A stretch of 64,000 nucleotides of DNA. It comes from Verrucomicrobiaceae bacterium. GTDB lineage: Bacteria > Verrucomicrobiota > Verrucomicrobiia > Verrucomicrobiales > Verrucomicrobiaceae. A model generated the notes under the pieces. It did no database searches and was not told the DNA's origin. It saw nothing but the letters and a program-made list of their open reading frames with translations. The DNA lies in the NCBI GenBank assembly GCA_016795465.1, contig JAEUHK010000046.1:1-64000 (forward strand), read 5' to 3'. Both the position numbers and the translations under genes were made by a program. Positions within the stretch are counted from its first letter, which is position 1; each line of letters begins with the position of its first letter. Positions 63,001 to 64,000 of this stretch are shown here, piece by piece.

Positions 63001-64000
63001 GGCCCACCGGAAGGCGAAACCCAGCGATTCTGCGTGGCGGCATAGTAGTGAAGCTGCGTGCCGCTCGTGCCGATGCGGAAGATAGGCTGGCTGGCACCCA
63101 GATCGAGCTCGAAGGACGAATTTGCCGTGCTCGCCGTGTCCGCCCACACGCTGAATTGATACGTTCTGCCGGCTTGCAGCACGCTGCTCCAGGTGCCGCC
63201 GCCTGCGGGCTTCACCTCCACGCAGGACAGCTCACCTTCGAGAAGCATGTACCGCTTCCCTTGATGCGCCCGGGCGCTTTCCGTCCAGGCCACCTTCGCG
63301 CCGGTGCCCACCGCCAACACCTTCATGCGCTGGATCGGGTCATTCAAAGCCGACATCGGGTTCACACCACTCACCCAGCGCAGGGCATTCACGTTGCTGC
63401 CAAAGGTCGTTCCGGTGCCGTTGTAGCCCAGCGAGGCAAAAAGCGCTCCGGTGGCATTTGCGCCGCCGTTGAGCTCAAAGCTCGGGTTGTCGATCAAATT
63501 GGTGCTGTAGCATGGATCAGTGCTCGTGAGGCCAAAGTCGATGGTGAGGTCTCCATTCGTGTCATCACCATCCACACCCGCGGCAGGCTCCGCACCGGCG
63601 GTGAGCGTGATGATCGGACTACGAATGGCAGTGCCCACGCCACCGACCTGACGGCCGTTGTTGTCTCCTTCCTGCTGATTGTCCGCCGTGTCCGGCACAC
63701 CCGAGGTCATCGGGAAGTCCGCTGGAGGCGTGGGAATGCGGACATAGTAGGTTCCCGCCGCGAGGCCGCTGAAGACGTAGTTGCCATTGAGGTCCGTAAC
63801 GAGATCGCTGCCGATCTTCACATCGTCCCCTGCCCCGTTTTCCTCCGTGGCGTTCGCTCCCGGCGTCCAAAGCTGCACCGTGACACCCGGCTCACCTGTC
63901 TCGCTGGTATCTTTGACGCCGTTGTTGTTTGCATCGATCCACACGAGATTGCCGATGGACAAGACACCGGCACTCACTGTGACCGCATAGTCTTCCACCT
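39066..64000 (-). CDS. Giant multidomain surface protein (5' end beyond window)
   Basis: An uninterrupted frame of at least 8,310 codons (~25 kb), open at the window edge; the first codons read (V)EDYAVTV, the end of a GEVED domain. N- to C-terminal order (bases): SdrD-B-like 63965-63530; NPSFE-type module 63520-62810; SdrD-B 62800-62365; 4 putative-Ig repeats; SdrD-B to 60850; unknown module and GEVED to 59530; 6 Ig; SdrD-B, NPSFE module, two SdrD-B to 55950; 2 Ig with an inserted LamG (55540-54940); 20 Ig; GEVED 49505-49000; unknown module; GEVED to 47810; 25 Ig; two SdrD-B to 40300; an EYALGTDP hinge (~40100); and a ~330-residue C-terminal region resembling TIGR02597. No LPXTG or PEP-CTERM tail is visible. 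Probably a cell-surface adhesin or matrix protein (inference). Confidence 0.9.
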   Translation of the reverse strand, partial: VEDYAVTVSAGVLSIGNLVWIDANNNGVKDTSETGEPGVTVQLWTPGANATEENGAGDDVKIGSDLVTDLNGNYVFSGLAAGTYYVRIPTPPADFPMTSGVPDTADNQQEGDNNGRQVGGVGTAIRSPIITLTAGAEPAAGVDGDDTNGDLTIDFGLTSTDPCYSTNLIDNPSFELNGGANATGALFASLGYNGTGTTFGSNVNALRWVSGVNPMSALNDPIQRMKVLAVGTGAKVAWTESARAHQGKRYMLLEGELSCVEVKPAGGGTWSSVLQAGRTYQFSVWADTASTANSSFELDLGASQPIFRIGTSGTQLHYYAATQNRWVSPSGGPTSFTSTDYNGWNEATATVTQPNWRRYIYTFAISPTATAAQIDSASLILSATAGSGPVAIDDIVLCQPSMTIGNHVWNDADYDGIKEAGESAVAGLTVQLFNPGADNAVGGTGANQDTQVGANTTTDTAGAYRFTNLSPGNYYVRVTTPANTVTTANVATTDNNIDNNNDGSQPGGVGTALLSPVINLALAAESVADGDSDSNSNLTIDFGLFTCPTITVSPILPAVGTVGTAYSQLISASGGTAPYTLALTNGTLPAGLTFNAGTGTISGTPTTSNGSGTSLTFTATDARGCVGTRTMTLKICPVLTLSTLNSTLTIGTPYSSSAAAGAGISPYVYAVTSGSLPAGLSLNTSTGAITGTPTSTTAATFTITATDANSCPGSRSFTLTPACPTISITPVTLPNATVGTAYSQPLTASGGTAPYGTWTITSGTLPAGLTLNASTGVISGTPTTSTGPSVNVTVRVNDTYGCQGTQIVSIKVCPVITLSPTSLSNGVVGLAFNQSVSASGGVAPYTYNVSSGTLPAGVTLNTSTGALTGTPTTAATSNFTIGASDANGCPASRAYTVVIAPSLTIGNLVWRDDNNNGVRDVGEPGLDGVTVQLFRTTDNYIGNGDDVQVGSNITTAGGGLYSFTSLAAGKYFVRLPSVPAGFTMSSGVPDGFGTPSAFAENDDDNDNNAIHTLGIGTAVTSGLVNLAIGTESITDGDTNNNTNLTIDFGFAPMPQCPPYLVWPDWRTLTRTAPTAGTGWISQPRLVNAAYTSQTFSNVLSTNTSVTVSYSSNMYDAQSPNIYVPRFDPTYDNVNTQGNPNDVQCNPMFFGGLRFTNNTGDTSTSVTTGVGTATGHAQVQLTFDKDVLMDDLGIGSIGTIGGAREWAFVRAYNAAGTGIAPVSIVGQTVTCDAVTTGTGPQIINNGAAGAYLGGLDDQQAATPVYGNASFSWGNTPIRRIEIQFWRSTAASTFNTAPTTGQASAALRKLCFRAAPTTDLGDWAHATNPAGAATATTTSVANTNLRLGATVDVESSVTASNTATADDTTNTGSADDEDGVTMPASITQNVNATLPVSVFNNTGATAYLNAWIDFNNDGVFSDTLLSSGGERLEASRAIASGATATTQNITFTVPQASSPGTNRGVRVRLTNQAVTTPTGAVGSGEIEDYVVTINCSSLTVNPATLGTPTVGASYLQTVTATGGLAPYTFAVTTGTLPAGLTLASDGGISGAPTSTTAQTFTIRATDSNGCQGTRSYTLTPVCPTVTVNPTSVANGTVGIAYSQTLSGSGGTAPYSFAVSAGTLPAGLTLSTTGVLSGTPTTANGAGVSVTIRATDTYGCQGTRAYTIKICPVFTLGAITTTGTVGTAFSQTITSSGGVAPYTYAIATGSLPGGLTLSTAGVLSGTPTQEISSTVTIRSTDANGCTATRDYTLAMSCPPITVNPTSLANGSVGIAYSQTFTATGGTSPYQYTVTAGTLPAGLTLSTAGVLSGTPTTGNGAGVSITVQARDAYNCLGTRAYTIKICPTITPAAISPTIVVGTAYSSSAAATGGVAPYTYAVTSGSLPVGLSLNTTTGAITGTPTSSAAASFTITATDANACTGSRAYNVSPACPTITVTPTSLANGYVGVGYSQSFSASGGTAPYTYAITTGTLPAGLTLSSAGVVSGTPTTATASTSFSVRATDVNGCQSAATAVVVTVKGLCVGNLVFIDMNNNGTRQSTESGAPNISMQLWRSTNLTRGDADDTQVATTITDWNGAYQFAGLAPGNYFVRIPTPPVYHPSVSTGGVNLDNGINNDSNAIQTGGSGAEVFSPIITLSVGGEPASGVDGDDTDCDGTIDFGFANTDPCYVTNLFDNPSFEIQGLPNVTGTGTSVLGYNGAGTSLGAFNAFRWSGGVNSGLGEPIQRVQVLPGASGGIVSWTESGKARHGKRMVLVQGTNSCVSLRAAGGGAWSTVLTAGSEYELSVWAANASAANASVIWDLGAASGQVFQIISGATPGFYQYYQVQQSEMTGTPVPTFTAADYTNTTWTEATANTAMPTWKQFRYRFRVNPLATAAQIDSASFVVSGGSATNPLVLDHVALCNVTPSATLTLGGTVWNDANNNGLKGGTEIGVGTGVVTLSLYKSTNTIVGDADDVLQTTATTNGSGNYSFANLAAGNYYVQFTPPASLAKSGGTPVNLDNQVDNDNNGVQSGAPGTLIRSPMIALQGGTESITDGDTNPDTEMTVDFGLWSGIALGNQIWIDTNNNGLYDAGTDTVSTFTGLSVELLDSTSTVVTSTTANASGQYGFTIYTPGQYRVRIPTPPAAAALLAINSVSTDNGIDNDNNGTQSGGLGNSVVTPLVTLAAASEPGTAGTTNSENTLDIGFRPCPAFTIAPISFTNTQYAAFSQTLSTTGGVAPYTYSITSGSLPGGLTLSSAGTISGTTTVAAIPGTYSFTVRSADSLGCATTQAMTINVLCPPISITPTTLPNGTKYVAYNQGLTATTTGTTGISYSWSAAPAAPSGLAAWWPAEGSAMSIGGTSNGTLDLGTGTLATGMAGRAFSLDGVDDQVTVPDSAALRPTQITIEAWVNPTYTMNAFGGVVSKTTSGSWNNGYGLGQLGNDTTFGFWINNYATNRATTTLTTGVWQHVVATYDGANIRLYVNGTQRSSFAYTAAINHSTAALEIGNAGGGNFPWKGGIDEVQIYNRALTAAEVTARYTAWTTGNDGMPQGLGLNAGTGFLSAVSITSPPGVYNFNVRAADPNGCFALNTYALTVLCPAITVSPTSLANGTVGTAYSQTLSAAGGTTPYSWSTVTGTWPAGLSLTTAGVVTGTPTTANGAGVSVTVRAMDADGCTKDQAVSIKVCPVISLAVLNSTLTVGSAYSSAATASGGVAPYTYAVSSGTLPAGLSLNTTTGAVTGTPTSTASQTFSIRATDANGCPGTRSYTLAPVCPTITVNPTSLANGTVGLAYSQSMSASGGTAPYTYAVSVGTLPAGLTLSSAGVLSGTPTAANGAGVSVTIRATDANGCQGTRALTLKICPVIAVGAITTTGTVGTAFSQTITASGGAAPYTFTLTSGALPGGLSLTTGGVLSGTPNVEISSTVTVTATDANGCTGMRNYTLAMSCPPMTLNPASLPIGLVGSAYTSTTFSTTGGTAPYQYTVIAGTLPAGLTLTTAGVLSGTPTAANGAGTSITVQSRDAFNCLGTRAYTIKICPVISLAAISTTINVGTAYSSSAAASGGATPYVYAVTSGALPTGLSLNTTTGAITGTPTNSTSATFTITATDANACTGSRAYTLAPICPTITVNPTSLANSTLAVAYSQTVTASGGTAPYTFAVSVGTLPAGLTLNASTGAITGTPTASNGAGTSITIRATDNYGCQGTRVYNLKICPVISLGAISPTVVVGTAYSQTVVPSGGATPYTFAVTSGTLPTGLSLNTTTGIISGTPTNTTSQTFTIAATDANACPGTRSYTLAPVCPTITINPASLANGLVGTAYSQSLTATGGTAPFSFALTSGTMPAGLTLASSGAITGTPTASNGAGVSLTFTVTDTYGCTGTRVIPIKICPVISLAALNTTLSVGSAYSSAATASGGATPYVYAVTSGTLPAGLSLNTTTGAITGTPTSTTSQTFSVTATDANACAGTRSYTLTPVCPTITVNPTSLANGAVGIAYSQTLSAGGGTGPYTFSVTNGTLPPGLTLTSTGVLSGTPTAGNGAGVSLTFTATDSLGCTGTRVITLKICPTVSLAAITSSATVGTAYSQTATASGGVSPYTFAVSTGTLPAGLSLNTTTGAITGTPTNTTAQTFTITAADANACAGSRSYTITPVCPAITVNPALVAAGLVGTAYSQTLTATGGTAPYNFTLTAGTLPAGLTLTAGTGVIAGTPTASNGAGVSLTFTATDAYGCTGTRTVTLKICPVVSLPAIATSLTVGTPYSQTIVPTGGATPYTFAITSGSLPAGLTMSTGGVLSGTPTSATGSTFTVTATDANACQGSRAYTLTPVCPTITLSPTSFANGLVGSPYTQTFGASGGTAPYSFALVSGVMPAGLALTSGGVLSGTPTTSNGGGVTLTFRATDAYGCTGQATLTLKICPVISLAAISGSATMGSAYSQTATASGGGAPYVYAVASGTLPAGLTLNTSTGTIAGTPTSGTPQTFTISATDANGCSGTRSYTITPVCPTITVNPTSLSNGTVGIAYSQTASATGGTAPYTYTISSGTLPAGLTINSTTGVIAGTPTTSNGPGTSITITATDSLGCTGNRTLNLKICPVVALGAITTTGTVGTAYSQTVTASGGATPYTYAVTTGSLPGGLTLNASTGVISGTPNVEISSTVTITATDANGCPGTRSYTLAMSCPPITVNPASLPVGLVGSAYASTTFSATGGTAPYQYTVIAGTLPAGLTLTTAGVLSGTPTASNGAGVSITVQARDAFNCLGTRAYTIKICPVISLNPASFVTPLVGRPYSDTVTAVGGATPYVYAIVAGSLPAGLSLNTSTGVISGSATSATAATFTLQATDANACTGTRAYTITPASADFGDYPPFAAAAQAISSGIYIHHGATAVATDGETAPPTTGTADADDTTGSDDENLNIPVVLTGLTPTAQPRFVIPVTLSGITSGRIGVWIDWNGDNDVLDTNETVTLSSANLVSGVNSITATLNPPAGTTVGTKYLRVRVTEGTTVPTFSGESPLRGEVEDHPVTVTSPIVMYAMNLKENAGLMTANSPVPWNYRSATCITPLNLQLFTTNNGITTSDDQYGEGPLYPNVTMGNGTFGRCTSGWDTTFNNALTTARTSLTPVIRTAPFTMTFGGMDAGTAITGFTLDVAREAATSPLNAQIFLTWHDGTAYRTARTAAVSLENIHSVFSPPTPVSNWQSLHFPGFTLGDALPTGTALSAETFLCEVYFWGGSGGRLEVDNFTLLGTTVCAVNDMGDWAHSTNAAGAATTSTTSVANTNLRLGATVDVEAVVSPTSAANVDDTTNTGSADDEDGVTMPASITQNANATLPVSVFNNTGGTAYLNAWIDFNNDGVFSDTLLSSGGERLEASRAIATGTAATTQNITFTVPLISSPGAGRGVRVRLTNQAVTAPTGAVGSGEIEDYIVSIACPTLTLSPTTLAAATVGSAYSQSITTAGGRSPYTYAVTTGTLPAGLSLNSSTGAITGTPTSTTSQTFTITATDANACAGSRAYTLAPVCPTITVNPTSLANGIVGLAYSQTLTATGGTAPHSFTLTSGTLPAGLTLTTGGVLSGTPTASNGAGVSLTFRATDAYGCTGSRTITLKICPVISLAAISTSATVGSAYSSSAAATGGVSPYVYAVTTGTLPTGLSLNTTTGALTGTPTSTASQTFTIRATDANGCLGTRSYTLTPVCPAITVNPISLANGTVGIAYSQTITATGGTTPHSFTVTSGTLPAGLTLTTAGVLSGTPTAANGAGTSVTITATDANGCAGNRAYTLKICPVVSLGAITTSGAVGASFSQTIAASGGATPYTFAVTTGTLPAGLTLNTGTGAITGTPTATSTASITVTATDANGCPGTRSYTFSITCPAITVNPATLPVGLVGTAYTSTTFTATGGTAPHNFAVTSGVLPAGLTLTSGGVLSGTPTAGNGAGTSLTITATDALGCTGTRVVTLKICPVISLPAITGTPVVGTAYSNGVAATGGASPYVYAISNGALPSGLTFNTTTGAITGTATSTASASFTITATDANACSVARAYTLTPVCPAITVNPATLANGTVGTAYSQTISATGGTSPYTLALTNGTLPTGLTFTASTGIIAGTPTASNGAGVTLTFTATDAYGCQGSRTVNLKICPVITVGTITTTATVGTAFSQTITASGGASPYTYAVTTGTLPAGLSLTSGGVLGGTPTSTTSQTFTVTATDANGCPGSRSYTIAPVCPTITVNPTSVANGTIGLAYSQTFSGSGGTAPYAFAITAGTLPAGLTLNTSTGVLSGTPTATNGTGVSVTVRATDVYGCAGTRAYTIKICPVITLAALNSTLSVGSAYSSSATASGGTAPYTYAVASGTLPAGLSLNTTTGAVTGTPTSTTTQIFTIRATATNGCIGTRSYTLTPVCPTITVNPTSLANGTVGIAYSQTASATGGTAPYTYSITAGTLPAGLTLNSTSGAITGTPTTSNGAGTSITITATDSLGCTGSRPLTLKICPVVTLGTITTTGTVGTAYSQTITATGGATPYTFAVTTGSLPGGLTLNASTGVISGTPNVEISSTVTITATDANGCPGTRNYTLAMSCPPITVNPASLPVGLVGSAYASTTFSATGGTAPYQYTVIAGTLPAGLTLTTAGVLSGTPTASNGAGVSITVQARDAFNCLGTRAYTIKICPVISLAAISTTATTGVAYSSAATASGGASPYVYAVTSGVLPAGLSLNTATGAITGTPTSTTSQTFTITATDANACVGSRSYTLAPVCPAITVSPTSLANGTVGIAYSQTLTASNGTSPYAWTTQSGTWPAGLALSSGGIVSGTPTTSTGAAVSVTVRATDANGCFKDQAVSVKVCPVITLPAISTALTVGTAYSASSAATGGVSPYTYAVSAGTLPAGLSLNTTTGAITGTPTSTTSQTFTITATDVNACAGTRSYTLAPACPVITVNPTSLANGAVGVAYSQTLTATGGTAPRTFTLTSGTLPAGLTLAAGTGVISGTPTAGNGAGVSLTFTATDAYGCTGTRTVTLKICPTITLPAISTTLTVGTSYAALAAASGGAAPYVYAVTTGTLPAGLSLDVNTGAINGTPTSTTSATFTITATDANGCAGSRSYTLAPVCPAIAITPTSLTNGTLGLAYSQTLTASNGTVPYTWSTTSGTWPAGLTLSSAGVVSGTPTATNGAGVSVTVRATDVYGCFKDQAVTIKICPVITLSPTTLVNGTVGLAYSQTVTASGGATPYTYSVSSGTLPSGLSLNATTGAITGTPTSSAAATFTLRAADANGCAGTRSYTVTPACPVLAVNPTSLANGTVGLAYSQTLTASGGTSPYGSWTVTSGTLPAGLTLNASTGVISGTPTTQNGAGTSITVRVSDTYGCTGTRTYNLKICPVLTIAPATLSGMAAGTPYSQTITASGSSATPYTYTVQSGSLPAGLTLNSTTGLISGTPTSLTTAIFTLRVTDGNGCFGSRAYTITPTCGMITLAPASMPGATVGTAYSQTITPSGGVAPYTFAVSVGSLPAGLSLNTTTGVISGTPTSTTAASFTIRATDANACQGTQPYSITPVCPTITLSPANGALTIGYVGAAYSQALSTIGGTSPYTYSITSGTLPAGLSLNSTTGLLSGTPTTTTSASLTVRVADTYGCNTSRNYTLTTRSLTVGNLVFEDSNDNGLFNAGEPGVAGALVQLFNPGADNVIGGASPDTQVGTDFTTTSTGAYSFTNLAAGNYYIKVTPPADYAETGGTPATTDNNVDNNNDGSQPGGPGTPLFSPVFALAAGTESTFDADTDADTNTTIDFGVFNTVSVGNLVYFDLNNDGSYDFNEGLEGVLVQIYTQGSTPGTSTPAGVAITDNKGRYLIEGLNPGSYFLHLPASQFGGGMPLEGMIPMSSIVAGDDNAGQDLLAAATPGTTGASTAVFSLRPTLCPSGTAENGFEGSTDDGTDTRTDLTRDLGLVSGSGTGFPSASNVVSNMLGATAPSSNTATNSLTASTITFASWSTQNDLTLATADEDGDTLSNLLEYALGTDPRSGLLVTRFTLEADQSKQTIDALITRPIDGRDDLRFTLEAATSLDKADWKPLALPAAATFNSDGTVTRRYADLAPANATLGFLRLRVDLDANRDGKPEATTTSATQAWTFQTFASGARTFSMPLAQPALFTGTATISEDGTITLPQSLKLPATTELEILDGPHAGRTLTLKPTATATTLHHSTTPALHLPSARITLRPHHTLEALLPAADLSDDDRLLAYDTAKSTFVPAEADAPFTAFSGILVKVTGSGFTRAYTGEVRSKALRIPLVKGTQLITTGSLTSGEVPTNLAEGDRLRFWQPATSDYSSHTLENGQWTPAAPTAKPFESLFLIRTTPLLWLP
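41205..47802 (-). repeat. Putative-Ig repeat block D (25 units)
   Basis: Twenty-five units (6.6 kb) from a GEVED domain down to an SdrD-B-like domain, with the same two-type alternation as block C except in the last four or five units, which diverge (APATLSGMAAG, APASMPGATVG, SPANGALTIGYVG). Contains the dyad 44107-44634, nearly identical to 49771-50298. Confidence 0.85.
49515..54775 (-). repeat. Putative-Ig repeat block C (20 units)
   Basis: Twenty units of about 88 codons (5.26 kb) alternating between two types: CPTITVNPTSLANG...KICPV and CPVISLAAIST...TPVCP. The pair makes a ~527-bp dyad. Contains near-duplicate dyads at 49771-50298 and 53455-53979. Confidence 0.85.
54940..55540 (-). other. 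LamG (concanavalin-like) domain inside an Ig repeat
   Basis: About 200 codons reading AAWWPAEGSAMS, FSLDGVDDQVTVPDSAAL, TIEAWVNPTYTM, GVWQHVVATYDGANIRLYVN and GGIDEVQIYNRALTAAEVTA, the standard LamG/Laminin-G-3 order. The preceding residues (ISYSWSAAP) are the first half of a putative-Ig unit and the following ones (MPQGLGLNAGTGFLSA) are its second half, so the lectin-like fold is nested in that unit. Confidence 0.8.
57965..59525 (-). repeat. Putative-Ig repeat block B (6 units)
   Basis: Six He_PIG-like units between a GEVED domain and an SdrD-B-like domain. It includes an EISSTVTIR/AMSCPPITV unit pair (58472-58993) that recurs in blocks C and D. Confidence 0.8.
61300..62362 (-). repeat. Putative-Ig repeat block A (4 units)
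   Basis: Four He_PIG-like units of about 88 codons inside the giant gene, each opening with CP(T/V)(I/L) and containing VGTAYSQ, a GGTAPY-like turn, LPAGL(T/S)LN and a TDANGCPGTR-like end. Flanked by SdrD-B-like domains. Confidence 0.8.

Overview
The window looks like a chromosomal segment of a GC-rich Verrucomicrobium/Prosthecobacter-like member of the Verrucomicrobia. This is inferred from protein families typical of the PVC group (DUF1501, DUF1080, DUF1549/DUF1553, TIGR03790, several formylglycine-sulfatase and PQQ-propeller proteins), Tat-type N-termini, and giant SdrD-B/GEVED/putative-Ig surface proteins. I see no rRNA, tRNA, CRISPR array, phage module or transposase.

Layout. 1-2800: the tail of an unidentified gene, an ECF sigma factor and a TonB-dependent receptor. 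2801-3699: two tiny minus-strand genes in a patchwork of short inverted repeats. 3700-14200: a NirJ/AhbC-like radical SAM enzyme, DUF1080 and DUF1501 proteins, a PhnP-like metallo-hydrolase, a TIGR03790 protein, a Gfo/Idh/MocA oxidoreductase, ketol-acid reductoisomerase (ilvC), and a PQQ-type beta-propeller with a small membrane protein. 14200-18560: an ADP-ribosylglycohydrolase, a halogenase-like flavoprotein, inositol monophosphatase overlapped by CoaB, and a GspG-like membrane protein. 18557-19141 holds no gene but carries an inverted-repeat element and a six-copy 41-bp minisatellite. 19142-30400: a sulfatase, a PurC-superfamily protein coupled to a DUF1549/DUF1553 protein, then nuoA-Dabb-dipeptidase, a small conserved basic protein, a secreted protein, a second PQQ propeller, an MsbA-like ABC exporter and a small membrane protein. 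30551-39056: a rhamnulose-phosphate aldolase/SDR fusion, sufT, an endonuclease/exonuclease/phosphatase, tatA, a lipoprotein, an SDR, a miniature kinase overlapping a PP2C phosphatase, and a membrane-anchored HEXXH metallopeptidase.

39066-64000 (39% of the window) is one uninterrupted minus-strand reading frame of at least 8,310 codons that leaves the window at its 5' end. It encodes an enormous secreted mosaic of about 57 putative-Ig (He_PIG-like) repeats with a conserved cysteine pair, arranged as alternating ~176-residue dyads. Interspersed are eight SdrD-B-like domains, three complete GEVED domains plus the end of a fourth, two NPSFE-type modules and one LamG lectin-like domain. The metallopeptidase gene starts 9 bp after its stop codon, so the two are probably cotranscribed; this pair is the most distinctive system here.

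The genes look like a mix of housekeeping (ilvC, coaB, nuoA, tatA, sufT), envelope/secreted degradative functions (sulfatase, DUF1080, DUF1501, DUF1549/1553, aldolase) and signalling (ECF sigma, kinase/PP2C). Intergenic gaps repeatedly carry nested inverted repeats resembling dispersed REP-like elements.
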